Below, piece after piece: positions 44,496-56,845 of a stretch of 61,496 nt of DNA (the stretch's first letter is position 1; each line of letters begins with the position of its first letter). The position numbers and the translations under genes are program-made. The notes under the pieces are model-generated. The model was not told the origin of the DNA. It searched no databases and was given only the letters and a program-made list of their open reading frames with translations. Source of the stretch: Bacteroidaceae bacterium (GTDB taxonomy: Bacteria; Bacteroidota; Bacteroidia; Bacteroidales; Bacteroidaceae); assembly GCA_017536695.1 (NCBI GenBank), contig JAFXGX010000014.1, positions 1 through 61,496 on the forward strand, read 5' to 3'.

Positions 44496-44527
44496 CGAAG
44501 GTAGTGCAAACTATTTTTTCTCGCAAG
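44496..44527 (-). promoter_or_regulatory. Promoter ahead of the TPP riboswitch
   Basis: CTTG at 44524-44527, a 20-base spacer and TACCTTCG at 44496-44503 are each one base from consensus. Transcription would start around 44489, just before the riboswitch. Confidence 0.5.
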
Positions 44528-44564
44528 AAAAGAGACAGTTTTTTGAAGGGATGTGCCTCGTGTG

Positions 44565-45863
44565 TTATTCCGGGAAATGACTCAGCGGTATGTCGAACAC
44601 GCTCTTGTCCTCGCATTTGCCTTCGTTGATGTACTGCCACAACTCGCCCTCCTTGCCTATCATGTGCGCGTCCGATGTCATCTGCATGGTGTGTCCGTTG
44701 TCGCCGTATGTGTCAAGCTCATCGAGTATCGTGATGAGTCTGCACTTGGCGAACTGCTCGTGGAAATAGAATACATCATCGGTGTAGTCATCCTCATATA
44801 TGATACCCTTGTGGCACATCTCATCGATGCAGCCTACCGTAATGTGTGCAGGCAGGTTGTACTTGTCGTTCATTACATTGATGAGGTCCTGCTGGGTAAA
44901 CCGCCCGAATATCCTGAACAGCTTGTTGGCATGTGCCATCATGAGCACCATTATGAACTTGCGGTAGTTGTGGCTCACTCTCTTGAACTTGTTCTCCATG
45001 TCAATTCTCTTGCCCTCCTGCAGCAGATAGTTCCAGCGTGAACCGGCAAGGCATATTGTCCATGAGAGGTTAATCCATATGAGGAACAGCAGCACGCTGG
45101 CAAGGCCTCCGTATACGTTCTGCAGGTTGGTAAAGGTCTCAAGGACCATAAGCCCGAAATATAGCACCAGGCTCAGAACAAAGCCGCATGCGCCGGCAGA
45201 GATTGCCGCGTATCTGATTTCGACCTTCGTGCCGGGGATGAACTTGTATGCCAGGAACAGTGCGAAGACAATGGTTGCAATGGTAATGAGCAGGGCATTG
45301 GCGGCCTTGAGTATACCGTCGCCGAAATATGACGAGACACTGAGTCCGACCACAAGCATGACAATGAGCAACACAGGCAACATCAGGATGAAAACAAACA
45401 CCTTAAGCTGCTGCTTTAGGCTGTGTGCCTTGAGGTTCCATAGTGAGTTGAACGAGGTATCAATGGTCTGGAATATCGAGAATACAGAGTATAACAGCAC
45501 CGAGAGGCTGACTGCGGCTCCCAGCCAATGGCTGGTGTTTGTGTTGCTCAAATAGCTGTCGGTAAATGACAGCAGTCCGCTTGAGATTGCACTGTTGCTT
45601 ATGAAGAACTCCTGAACCTGCTGTTTGAACATTTCGCCATAGCCCATCTTGTTTGCCACTGCTACCATGAGTGCCATGACCGGTACCGCCGCGAACAGCG
45701 TGTGATATGTCAGCGCAGCAGCGGCCTGTTTCAGACGGTAGAGGCTCGAGTACATCTTTATGAACGACCACAGAATGAGGTTGTTGCCGATTTCCCTGTC
45801 ATCGCTCAGGATGTTGAACATTCTTATAATCTTGTTCGCACGTTCAAGGATACGTTTCTTCAT
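44565..45863 (-). CDS. YihY/BrkB-family membrane protein
   Basis: The protein has 432 residues from the Met at 45863 (MKKRILERANK). Five to six transmembrane helices cover about 40-300, with the family signatures AALTYHTLFAAVPVMALMVA and PGTKVEIRYAAISAGACGFVLSLV followed by YGGLASVLLFLIWINLSWTICLAG. A soluble C-terminal region of about 110 residues with winged-helix-like character follows. Earlier annotations as ribonuclease BN are incorrect for this family; its function is not established. A long palindrome separates it from the beta-galactosidase gene. Confidence 0.85.
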   Translation of the reverse strand: MKKRILERANKIIRMFNILSDDREIGNNLILWSFIKMYSSLYRLKQAAAALTYHTLFAAVPVMALMVAVANKMGYGEMFKQQVQEFFISNSAISSGLLSFTDSYLSNTNTSHWLGAAVSLSVLLYSVFSIFQTIDTSFNSLWNLKAHSLKQQLKVFVFILMLPVLLIVMLVVGLSVSSYFGDGILKAANALLITIATIVFALFLAYKFIPGTKVEIRYAAISAGACGFVLSLVLYFGLMVLETFTNLQNVYGGLASVLLFLIWINLSWTICLAGSRWNYLLQEGKRIDMENKFKRVSHNYRKFIMVLMMAHANKLFRIFGRFTQQDLINVMNDKYNLPAHITVGCIDEMCHKGIIYEDDYTDDVFYFHEQFAKCRLITILDELDTYGDNGHTMQMTSDAHMIGKEGELWQYINEGKCEDKSVFDIPLSHFPE

Positions 45864-45883
45864 GGTTCTGCAATGCATTATTT

Positions 45884-45919
45884 AATTAACAGCTGCGTGC
45901 ATGCACGCAGCTGTTAATT
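45884..45919. terminator. Perfect 36-bp palindrome, terminator of the beta-galactosidase gene
   Basis: AATTAACAGCTGCGTGCA and its exact reverse complement adjoin without a spacer. Folded as RNA it would give a long hairpin. It lies 13 bases past the GH2 stop (45932) and ahead of the YihY start. Confidence 0.7.
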
Positions 45920-45931
45920 GATTATGGTGTC

Positions 45932-49984
<4,053 letters not shown>

Positions 49985-50038
49985 TTATAAATAAAATCAA
50001 TTACGTGGCGTGCGCGCATGTATGTACGCACTATTTTA

Positions 50039-50046
50039 CAAATATA
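50039..50046 (-). promoter_or_regulatory. -7 box for the GH2 gene
   Basis: On the minus strand TATATTTG matches the -7 consensus exactly, 78 bases before the start codon. The leader contains a hairpin-forming GTGCGT/GCGCAC stretch (about 50005-50032). The -33 box is not clear. Confidence 0.45.
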
Positions 50047-50131
50047 CACAATATTTTTGAATGTTGCCCAACAAGAGTGGAAAATGATAGGATGACAAGG
50101 TAAAGATTCGTGATAAAAGCCTGTGGCTGCG

Positions 50132-51391
50132 TCATACCTTTACCACCAGGATATCCTCCCAGCGGGTGGTGTACTGCGGTGACAGGTGCTCGCGGTTGGT
50201 GTGGTCGGTTATTGTGCCCTGCGAAACGAGCTTGACGCTCTCGCGTCCCATCCCGGCATTTATGCGGTCGATGGTCTCCATGAGTGCCTTGTGCTTGGGA
50301 CGGTCTACTGTGTCGAACAGCGAGCCTTGCACTGCTGTGGCAGGAGTGATGCGGCTCAGGCGTACACCGCTCTTCTTGTAGCCGTATCCTTTGCGGTATA
50401 TTCGCCGGAGTGCGGCGGTAGCAGCCTTGACAATCTCCAACGTGCTGTCTGTGGCCGTGGGGAACAGTATCTGCTCGCATTCATAGTGTTGCGGGTGGTC
50501 TTCGCGGTGGCGGTTGGTGAGTATGAATACCTGCATCTCCTGTGCCACGCATCTCTGCTTACGGAGCTTCTCGGCGGCAAGACTGGCGAATGTTGTCACG
50601 GTCTCATGGAGCTCCTCAATGTCGTGAAGCTCTTTTGAGAACGAGCGTGACACCATTATTGACTGCTTGTCGGCTGTCTCATGGCTGAACTCGATGCAGG
50701 GAGTGCCTTTCAACTCCAGCCATGTGTGCTTTCCTGTTATGTTCAGGCGGTTGTCAATCCACTCCTCGGGCAGGTCGCAGAACTGTGCCGCCGTAGTGAT
50801 GCGGCATTCGTGGAACATTCTGCTCTGTCGCCGTCCGATGCCCCACACATCTTCAATGGGGAATTTCTCAAGTACCTTGCGTATGTCCTCGGGGCGATAC
50901 ATCAGACATGCGCTGTTGAGCTTGGGGTATTTCTTGCACAGCTTGCTGGCGATTTTGGCAAGGGTTTTCGTGTGCGACATGCCGATGCTTACTGGTATGC
51001 CTGTGTTGCGCCTGACAATGCGCGCTACATCCTCGCCCAGTTGCTTGAGCCTGTCGGTGGGGTAGCCGTCGAGCAAAAGGAACGCCTCATCAATGGAGTA
51101 TATCTCAATGGCCGGGATATGTTGTTTGAGCGTGGTCATTACGCGCCTTGACATGTCGCCGTAAAGGTGGTAGTTGCTCGAGCGCACCACGACGTTGTTC
51201 CTCTTGATGAAGTCGCGTATCTGATAAAGTGGTTGTCCCATCTTTATTCCCAGTGCCTTTGCCTCGTTGCTCCGCGACACGACACAACCGTCGTTGTTGC
51301 TGAGTACAACGACAGGACGTCCCTCAAGCGAGGGGTCGAATGCCCTTTCGCATGATACGAAGAAATTATTGCAGTCGCAAAGGCCGAACAT
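50132..51391 (-). CDS. umuC: Y-family DNA polymerase UmuC
   Basis: The protein has 419 residues from the ATG at 51391 ([16 protein letters not shown]). Catalytic acidic residues lie in the opening CDCNNFF segment and in [15 protein letters not shown]; the palm, finger and thumb motifs ([38 protein letters not shown] and [12 protein letters not shown]) are intact. The little-finger domain makes up the last ~170 residues. With activated UmuD it carries out translesion synthesis after DNA damage. The umuD gene lies about 100 bases upstream, with a short tandem repeat between. Confidence 0.93.
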   Translation of the reverse strand: MFGLCDCNNFFVSCERAFDPSLEGRPVVVLSNNDGCVVSRSNEAKALGIKMGQPLYQIRDFIKRNNVVVRSSNYHLYGDMSRRVMTTLKQHIPAIEIYSIDEAFLLLDGYPTDRLKQLGEDVARIVRRNTGIPVSIGMSHTKTLAKIASKLCKKYPKLNSACLMYRPEDIRKVLEKFPIEDVWGIGRRQSRMFHECRITTAAQFCDLPEEWIDNRLNITGKHTWLELKGTPCIEFSHETADKQSIMVSRSFSKELHDIEELHETVTTFASLAAEKLRKQRCVAQEMQVFILTNRHREDHPQHYECEQILFPTATDSTLEIVKAATAALRRIYRKGYGYKKSGVRLSRITPATAVQGSLFDTVDRPKHKALMETIDRINAGMGRESVKLVSQGTITDHTNREHLSPQYTTRWEDILVVKV

Positions 51392-51399
51392 ATACAAAC

Positions 51400-51462
51400 G
51401 GAAAGTGGAAAACTGAAAGTGGAAAGCGGAAAACTGAAAATGGAATGTTGAAAGCTCTCACT
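51400..51462 (-). repeat. Three 21-bp tandem units between umuD and umuC
   Basis: Units at 51400-51420, 51421-51441 and 51442-51462 begin GGAAAGTGGAAAACTG, GGAAAGCGGAAAACTG and a degenerate GGAATGTTGAAAG. The first two differ at only two positions. On the mRNA strand they form a C/T-rich stretch just ahead of the umuC start. Confidence 0.65.
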
Positions 51463-51490
51463 CTTCACTTTTCATCTTTCATCTCCCCCA

Positions 51491-51916
51491 TTATACTTTC
51501 TTTATCAGATAGGTCACGACTCCCCAGATGCAGAAATCATTTTCTGCGCTCACTCTTATCGGCTTGAACTCTTTGTTTGCAGGAATGAGCAGCCCATGGT
51601 CCTTGTGCTTCTCGAAACGCTTGAGCGTGAACTCTCCGTCTATGTAACATACTGCCAGACAACCGTCATACGGGTCAATGCTCTTGTCTATGACAAGAAG
51701 GTCGCCGTCGTTTATGCCTTCATCAATCATGGAGAGCCCGCTCACACGCGCATAGAAGGTCGACGCGGGGTTCTTTATCAGTTCCCTGTTGAGGTCAAGA
51801 CTCAATGATGTGTGGTCCTCTGCAGGCGACGGGAAACCGGCCGCTACGCGCTCATCCGACAGTGGCAGTTCGATGCCGCTCTCATCGTTCGGAGTAAAAA
51901 GGTCAATACTGTTCAT
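51491..51916 (-). CDS. umuD: UmuD-like S24 peptidase/polymerase V subunit
   Basis: The protein has 141 residues. The self-cleavage site is likely A26-G27 (ERVAAGFPSPAEDH). The Ser-Lys dyad is S62 (VSGLSMIDEGI) and K99 (EFTLKRF), agreeing in spacing with E. coli UmuD. After RecA-stimulated cleavage it joins UmuC as polymerase V. An inverted repeat, AATACT/AGTATT at 51905-51928, covers the start codon and could be an SOS or autoregulatory site, although I cannot confirm the local LexA box. Confidence 0.93.
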   Translation of the reverse strand: MNSIDLFTPNDESGIELPLSDERVAAGFPSPAEDHTSLSLDLNRELIKNPASTFYARVSGLSMIDEGINDGDLLVIDKSIDPYDGCLAVCYIDGEFTLKRFEKHKDHGLLIPANKEFKPIRVSAENDFCIWGVVTYLIKKV

Positions 51917-51958
51917 GAAGGAAGTATTATGGTTGCAGGGTCTGTAAAAGTGGTTTTC

Positions 51959-52903
51959 TCACTTGGTCAAGAGAAAACGCGCAATGTGCTCTATAAGTTC
52001 TTCTTTTATCGGCAGGTCTGGGTTTTGATAGGTATCCAGCTGTCCAATAATCTCGCTGCTCTCGCAGTGCTTGAGCACATGGTTCATGTTCCTGATGATG
52101 TGGTACGATGAGAACATGCGTGCTGCATATAGCCTCTCTGCTTCATCTACGCCCACCTGAATGTCCTTGTCGCCCTGAAGAATGAGCACAGGAATCCTCA
52201 GCTTGGCAATCTCCTTGGCTGGGTCGTAGCGATACCACGAAATAAGATAGGGCTGAACGCTCTTGCGGTAGAGGGCGGCAAGATAGCTGGGCACCATTTC
52301 AACCGTACGCCCCTCGCGCAGCTCCCTGTTGATTGCCGCTGCCTCGCGCTGTACCTGCTCGGGCTGTGGTTTCAGCTGTTCCTCAATGACTTCGTAGGCG
52401 GGCCTTCCGCACCCGGCAATTGAGATATATGCCTTTAATGCCTTGCTCTTCTGTGCTGCCACCATGCCTATAAGTGACCCTTCGCTGTGTCCGGCAATGG
52501 CAATGGTGCTGAATCTATTGTCATCGGCGAACATGTCGGCCCACGCCGCGGCATCATCAATATAATGCTCAAAGCGTAGCTCCTCCTCGTTCATCACCGC
52601 AGCTTGGCTTTTGCCGATGCCCCGCTTGTCGTAGCGCAGGCTGGCTATGCCCTCTGTTGCAAGCCCTTCGGCAAGCATCTTCAGCGAGTTGTTCCTGTTG
52701 TTGCTGCCTAAGGTGTTGCCGTCCATGTCGGTAGGTCCGCTACCGGCGATTATTATCACAAGCGGGCAGGGTTGCTCCACGTCGGGCATGAGCAGTACGC
52801 CGTGGATGTCCCCTGTTGCGGTAGGGAGTATAATATTTTTCTCAACTGCGCAGGCGGTTGAGAAAAATATAAGGGTAAGTATGGTAAAGAGTACTTTTTT
52901 CAT
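51959..52903 (-). CDS. Secreted alpha/beta hydrolase
   Basis: The protein has 314 residues from the ATG at 52903 (MKKVLFTILTLIFFSTACA, a signal peptide ending near a lipobox-like TAC). A longer frame is only low-complexity sequence from the neighbouring repeat. The catalytic Ser lies in IAGHSEGSLIG, the oxyanion region is IAGSGPTDMDGNT, and the downstream acid and His are plausible in LQGDKDIQV and RNMNHVLKH. It resembles serine-aminopeptidase-like (S33) esterases. It lies 13 bases after the D-Ala-D-Ala ligase gene, so it may belong to that cluster. Confidence 0.8.
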   Translation of the reverse strand: MKKVLFTILTLIFFSTACAVEKNIILPTATGDIHGVLLMPDVEQPCPLVIIIAGSGPTDMDGNTLGSNNRNNSLKMLAEGLATEGIASLRYDKRGIGKSQAAVMNEEELRFEHYIDDAAAWADMFADDNRFSTIAIAGHSEGSLIGMVAAQKSKALKAYISIAGCGRPAYEVIEEQLKPQPEQVQREAAAINRELREGRTVEMVPSYLAALYRKSVQPYLISWYRYDPAKEIAKLRIPVLILQGDKDIQVGVDEAERLYAARMFSSYHIIRNMNHVLKHCESSEIIGQLDTYQNPDLPIKEELIEHIARFLLTK

Positions 52904-52916
52904 TATGATATATGCT

Positions 52917-54140
52917 TTATCCCATCTTTCCGCCCATCTTTCCGCCCATCTTGCTGCCGAACTTGCCGCCGGTCTTTGCACCGCCGCTGCTCTGGGCTGC
53001 AAAAATGTTCTCGCCGTAGTTCACAGCCTTGAAACCTGCGTCCTGCTTGCGACGGAAGGCTATTTCAATGAGTCTGTCGATGAGCGCAGTGAAATTTATG
53101 CCGCTGTACTCCCAAAGGTAGAACGAGAGCGAGCCAGGGATTGTGTTGATTTCATTGACGAAAATCTCACCTGTTGCCTCATCGATGATGAAGTCGATGC
53201 GTGCAACACCGTCGCACGACAGCGCGCGGAATGTGTCGCAAGCTGCCTTCTGAATGAATGCGGTGCTCTCCTCGGGCAGGTTCGCGGGGATTTCACGCAC
53301 TGTGGACTGCATACCCTGTGACTGCTTACCGCCGCCGTTCATGTACTTGTCCTGATAAGAGAGAATCTCGCCGCTGCGTACGGGAACCTCGCATACCGAT
53401 GCCTCGCACTCGTAGTAGTTACCCAATACGGCGCAGTTTACCTCCTTGAGTTTCTGCACGTACTTCTCAATAATCACACGGCTGGTGAAAGAGATTGCGT
53501 AGTCAACGGCGTCAAGGAACTCCTCACGGTTGTGCGCAGCGCGTATGCCCACACTCGAGCCGCTGTTGGCGGGTTTCACGATTACCGGATAGCCGAGCTT
53601 CTTTTCAACGGCAGCAACGGTCTCCTCCTGCCTGTCAGCCCACTCCTTGTCGCTGAACCAGCAGTAGTCAATGACGGGTATTCCGCACTCCTTGAGAATC
53701 ATCTTCATGGTTATCTTGTCCATTCCGTTGGCCGATGCCAGTGTGTTGCATCCAGTGTAGGGGATACCGCTGAATTCCATTACTCCCTGGAAAGTGCCGT
53801 CCTCGCAGTTGGTGCCGTGCAGCGCGGGCATAATGACATCGAGTCTTGTTACAACGTCCTTCTGGAACAGTCCCTTTTTGGTGCGGTAAAGGTTGGTGTC
53901 GCCGTAGATCTGCTTCATGTAGACCTCCTCGCACAGGCTCGCAAGCTTCTTCATATCACGATAGTTCGCCACGTTGAGAAGTGCCTCGCCTGTGTACCAT
54001 TTGCCCTCTTTTGTAATATATATGGGGGTAATCTCATACTTCTCTCTGTCCATTGCTGCCATCGCCTGGTTTGCGGTGATGACTGAAATCTCGTTCTCGA
54101 CGGAACGTCCGCCAAAAACAACACCTACGTTTGTCTTCAT
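52917..54140 (-). CDS. D-alanine--D-alanine ligase-like ATP-grasp enzyme
   Basis: The protein has 407 residues from MKTNVGVVFGGRSVENEIS (54140). An alternative start at 54176 lies inside a dispersed repeat and is rejected. The ATP-grasp motifs are clear: VIVKPANSGSSVGI, a loop with DKYMNGGG (the Lys-Tyr pair seen in D-Ala-D-Ala ligases) and VNEINTIPGSLSFYLWE. This variant (loop and EINTIPGSLSFYLW ending) looks like that of clostridia rather than the usual Bacteroidetes Ddl. The C-terminus carries a low-complexity tail, KMGGKMGGKMG, encoded by a 12-base repeat at 52920-52955. With the membrane MurF-like ligase upstream it may supply an accessory dipeptide. Confidence 0.85.
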   Translation of the reverse strand: MKTNVGVVFGGRSVENEISVITANQAMAAMDREKYEITPIYITKEGKWYTGEALLNVANYRDMKKLASLCEEVYMKQIYGDTNLYRTKKGLFQKDVVTRLDVIMPALHGTNCEDGTFQGVMEFSGIPYTGCNTLASANGMDKITMKMILKECGIPVIDYCWFSDKEWADRQEETVAAVEKKLGYPVIVKPANSGSSVGIRAAHNREEFLDAVDYAISFTSRVIIEKYVQKLKEVNCAVLGNYYECEASVCEVPVRSGEILSYQDKYMNGGGKQSQGMQSTVREIPANLPEESTAFIQKAACDTFRALSCDGVARIDFIIDEATGEIFVNEINTIPGSLSFYLWEYSGINFTALIDRLIEIAFRRKQDAGFKAVNYGENIFAAQSSGGAKTGGKFGSKMGGKMGGKMG

Positions 54141-54170
54141 TGTTGTATATTTGTTTTTTATTTCATTATT

Positions 54171-54197
54171 TGTCATTCAGAGCATAGCGAAGAATCT
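54171..54197. repeat. Single-arm copy of the REP-like element
   Basis: It agrees at 24 of 27 bases with the left arm of the palindromic element at 35459-35485. The second arm is absent. It lies immediately upstream of the D-Ala-D-Ala ligase start. Confidence 0.65.
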
Positions 54198-54226
54198 ATA
54201 CTTTCTGTAAAGAGTTCGTTGACGGA

Positions 54227-54375
54227 CTACCTGAAATTATCGGGTAGGTTGTCGGCTCGCCTATAATTGCCTTTCCAATTTATTTAAAATTGTCAGGCAA
54301 ATCATTGGCTCGCCTTTTTTTAGCGACCCACGCGGGATGAATTTCATCCATCCTTCGCGTGACCAATCGCTAAAA
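54227..54375. repeat. Duplicated gene-tail sequences and a hairpin element
   Basis: Past the stop of the Mur ligase gene (54390) the minus strand encodes two further copies of its last codons with stops: ANDLPDNFK* at 54280-54309 and ADNLPDNFR* at 54227-54256, neither in frame with the other. Between the gene and these copies lies a 58-bp palindromic element, 54318-54375, with TTTTAGCGA/TCGCTAAAA ends and a GGATGAATTTCATCC core. Confidence 0.7.
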
Positions 54376-54389
54376 GGCTCACCGATAAC

Positions 54390-55934
54390 CTACCTGAAGT
54401 TATCAGGCAAATCATTTTCATAAAGTACCACATCACCGGCGCGCAGAATCTGCGCGAGCTGTGCGTGTGCATGGTTCAGCGAGTCGGCAAGGAAATATTT
54501 TTCCGTGGGGAGTCCGCCCTCCTCAAGACCGCTCTTTATTGCCTCGCGGTTTACTGCGTTGACAATGATTGCATAGTCGCAACTTTTGGCAATGGTGCGC
54601 CCGAGTTCCTGGTTCGCAGCGGCCTGACGTGCGCCCATCTCCACAAAGCCCGGAGTGATGACAATACGTTTGTTGCCTTCGCCCACGGCAAAGTTCTTCA
54701 GTACCTCGAGGCCCATCTTCGCACCCTGCGGGTTGGAGTTGTAGGCGTCATCGAGCACTGTTATGCCGTTTGCGACTTTCATCGACAGGCGGTGCTCCAC
54801 AGGTTGCAGACGCGCAATGGCATTCTTCTGCTTGTTGACGGGTACACCCAGATGGTCGGCTACGGCAATGGATGCAAGTATGTTGAGCAGGTTGCCCGCG
54901 CCTAAAAGACGGCTGTTGTACTGCTCGTTGCCAAGGGTAAACGATACGCCGCCGGCACCGTAAACCACATCCGTTGCCTTGTAATCGCCATTGCCGTCAA
55001 CTGCATACTTTATAATCCTGCAACGGCTTGTTATACCGTTGTAGCTCTTTATGTATTCCGAATCGTTGTTTATCACTCCCAGTCCGTCGGCCGGCAATGA
55101 ATTTATAAGTTCAAATTTGGTGTCCTGTATATTCTCTACACTCTTGAATGTCTCGAGGTGCATTTCGCCCACCGCTGTAACAATGCCTATTGTGGGGTGC
55201 ACCAGGTCGCATATCTCCTTTATGTCATTCCTCTGTTTTGCGCCCATTTCCACAATGAACACCTGATGATAGGGGCGCAAATGCTCGCGTATTGTACGTA
55301 TGACACCAAGCAGGGTGTTGAAATTGCCTGGGGTTACAAGTACGTTGTATTTCTCGGCAAGTATGCTTGCAAGGTAGTTCTTGGTGCTTGTCTTGCCGAA
55401 ACTCCCTGTCACGCCAATTATAATGAGTCCTTTGTGGCTCTCGATTATGCGCTTGGCGTCGTTGTAGTAGTGGCGGTTTATGGCCTTTTCAATGGGAGTG
55501 TTCACAATGTTGGCAAGCAACATTATAAAGTTGGACAGCAGCAACTCTGCTCCAATGATTGCCAATGCCCATTCTCCGGCAAACAGCAGTGCCAGCATGG
55601 TTATCGCTGCAAAAAGTATAATGTTTGTTGCGAAGAGTCTCTTCACGCGCATTGTGTAAACCAATGGCGTCTTGAATTTCTCGCGTAGAGCATCAACCCA
55701 TGCCCATAATGTTATACTTGTAGCAAATCCTAAGCCCCAACTCATGGGCAGGAATGCCGATACAAATACCAAAAGAGCATAAAATCTCTTCTCTGAGATG
55801 ATGTTTCCCGGAACCAACCAACGGAAGTAACGGCTGTAGCGGTAGGAACTCAACTGGAACATGTGTATGTCGTACCTCGCAATCATCAGGAAGAATGCAA
55901 AGGCAACGGTGGTGTAAATTATAATGGTTCCCAT
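54390..55934 (-). CDS. Membrane-anchored MurF-like ligase
   Basis: The protein has 514 residues. Residues 1-145 contain about five hydrophobic helices (roughly 3-20, 50-65, 66-82, 101-120, 122-143) in place of the substrate-binding N-terminal domain of classic MurF. The ligase core begins at 172, with the ATP-binding loop GVTGSFGKTSTK (174-185), the MurF-like LVTPGNFNTLLGV, an EMGA motif, and the C-terminal domain with DDAYNSNPQGAK and ITPGFVEMGARQ. MurF adds D-Ala-D-Ala to the UDP-MurNAc-tripeptide. Because the normal substrate domain is missing and the protein is membrane-bound, it may act on a different, perhaps lipid-linked, acceptor. It is followed in the operon direction by the D-Ala-D-Ala ligase. 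Confidence 0.8.
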   Translation of the reverse strand: MGTIIIYTTVAFAFFLMIARYDIHMFQLSSYRYSRYFRWLVPGNIISEKRFYALLVFVSAFLPMSWGLGFATSITLWAWVDALREKFKTPLVYTMRVKRLFATNIILFAAITMLALLFAGEWALAIIGAELLLSNFIMLLANIVNTPIEKAINRHYYNDAKRIIESHKGLIIIGVTGSFGKTSTKNYLASILAEKYNVLVTPGNFNTLLGVIRTIREHLRPYHQVFIVEMGAKQRNDIKEICDLVHPTIGIVTAVGEMHLETFKSVENIQDTKFELINSLPADGLGVINNDSEYIKSYNGITSRCRIIKYAVDGNGDYKATDVVYGAGGVSFTLGNEQYNSRLLGAGNLLNILASIAVADHLGVPVNKQKNAIARLQPVEHRLSMKVANGITVLDDAYNSNPQGAKMGLEVLKNFAVGEGNKRIVITPGFVEMGARQAAANQELGRTIAKSCDYAIIVNAVNREAIKSGLEEGGLPTEKYFLADSLNHAHAQLAQILRAGDVVLYENDLPDNFR

Positions 55935-55940
55935 GGTCGG

Positions 55941-56699
55941 TTATTTGATGTTAAAGAAGTTCTTTATTACCGCAGTGAACAGCCCGGGGTTTTCAAGGAA
56001 TGAGAAGTGCCCTGTGCCGTGTGCCACAACAAGCCCTGCGTCGGGGATTAGTCTCTCCATTGTCTTTGCATCACTCAATGGGGTAGCAGTGTCCATGTTG
56101 CCCCAGAAAAGCAGGGTAGGAGCCTTGATGCTCGGCATCAGGTGCTTGAGGTCCTCGTTCACTACCTTCGAGAGTATCGCACGCATCATGGGCGAGGCGT
56201 TGTTGTAGTCGCTTGAACCGGCGCCCTTGCGTCGCTTATCGATTATGGCCTGAGCCTTCTCCTTTGGCAGGAATGTGTTGCAAAGCCATTTCATTGCCTT
56301 GAACGTGTACACTTTCCAATAATATTTCAACGGACGCTTGGGCTTTATTCCCGCTGCATCGACGAGCACCACGCGGCTTACATCGTTGCGCGAGGCAAAG
56401 ACAATGCTTACCCTGCCGCCGAAAGAGTGCCCCATGAGTGCAGGCCTTTCAATCCCGTTCTCCTTAACGAATGCCTCCACCATGCGGGTGTACTCCTCAA
56501 CGCCCCACACTTCAGTGGGCTCGTCCGATGCCCCGAACCCCGGGAAATCGAAACTGTATGTCTTGTAGGCGGTTGAGAGCACACTTTGGATGTTTTTGAA
56601 TATCTCTCCTGTGCAGCCCCAACCATGCAGCAGAAGTATGGGCTCGCCCTCACCGGCAACGTTTATGTTAACATTTATATTATTGTATAGGAAAGTCAT
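55941..56699 (-). CDS. Alpha/beta hydrolase upstream of the MurF-like ligase
   Basis: The protein has 252 residues, cytoplasmic. Motifs: ILLLHGWGCTG (oxyanion), LMGHSFGGRVS (catalytic Ser), LFWGNMDTATPL (acid) and VAHGTGHFSFLE (His). It belongs to the broad esterase/lyase class. The start lies 6 bases after nothing but a weak -7 box (TATCTTCG at 56724-56731, minus strand), and the stop lies 6 bases before the ligase start, so the two are translationally close. A hydrolytic role in the same cell-wall pathway is plausible but not shown. Confidence 0.8.
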   Translation of the reverse strand: MTFLYNNINVNINVAGEGEPILLLHGWGCTGEIFKNIQSVLSTAYKTYSFDFPGFGASDEPTEVWGVEEYTRMVEAFVKENGIERPALMGHSFGGRVSIVFASRNDVSRVVLVDAAGIKPKRPLKYYWKVYTFKAMKWLCNTFLPKEKAQAIIDKRRKGAGSSDYNNASPMMRAILSKVVNEDLKHLMPSIKAPTLLFWGNMDTATPLSDAKTMERLIPDAGLVVAHGTGHFSFLENPGLFTAVIKNFFNIK

Positions 56700-56788
56700 T
56701 TATATTGAAAATATAATTTCTTGCGAAGATAATAATTTCTATTATAAAATCCCTGATTCAAAGAGTAGAATATTTGTAGTGAATACAA

Positions 56789-56825
56789 AAAAGACGCTCC
56801 CGCCGATGATGTCGGGAACGTCTTT
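56789..56825 (-). terminator. Terminator after the SGNH hydrolase gene
   Basis: AAAGACGCTCCCG and CGGGAACGTCTTT form a 13-bp stem with one mismatch around a short loop, with A tract on the left. It lies 20 bases past the stop at 56846. Confidence 0.8.
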
Positions 56826-56845
56826 GACCCTTGTATTTCTCTTTG

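Noticed and set aside
44245-44564. Cobalamin riboswitch ahead of the TonB receptor
   Set aside because: The conserved blocks are those of the TPP riboswitch, and the operon encodes thiamine functions.
44565-45863. Ribonuclease BN activity for the YihY protein
   Set aside because: This is an old misannotation of the family; the protein is a polytopic membrane protein without nuclease motifs.
52904-53002. Long N-terminus of the alpha/beta hydrolase (Arg/Ala/Trp-rich)
   Set aside because: It is the other-frame reading of the neighbouring ligase's repeat-encoded tail; the signal peptide begins at 52903.
54141-54176. Start of the D-Ala-D-Ala ligase at 54176
   Set aside because: The ATG belongs to a dispersed palindromic repeat; the conserved family start is at 54140.
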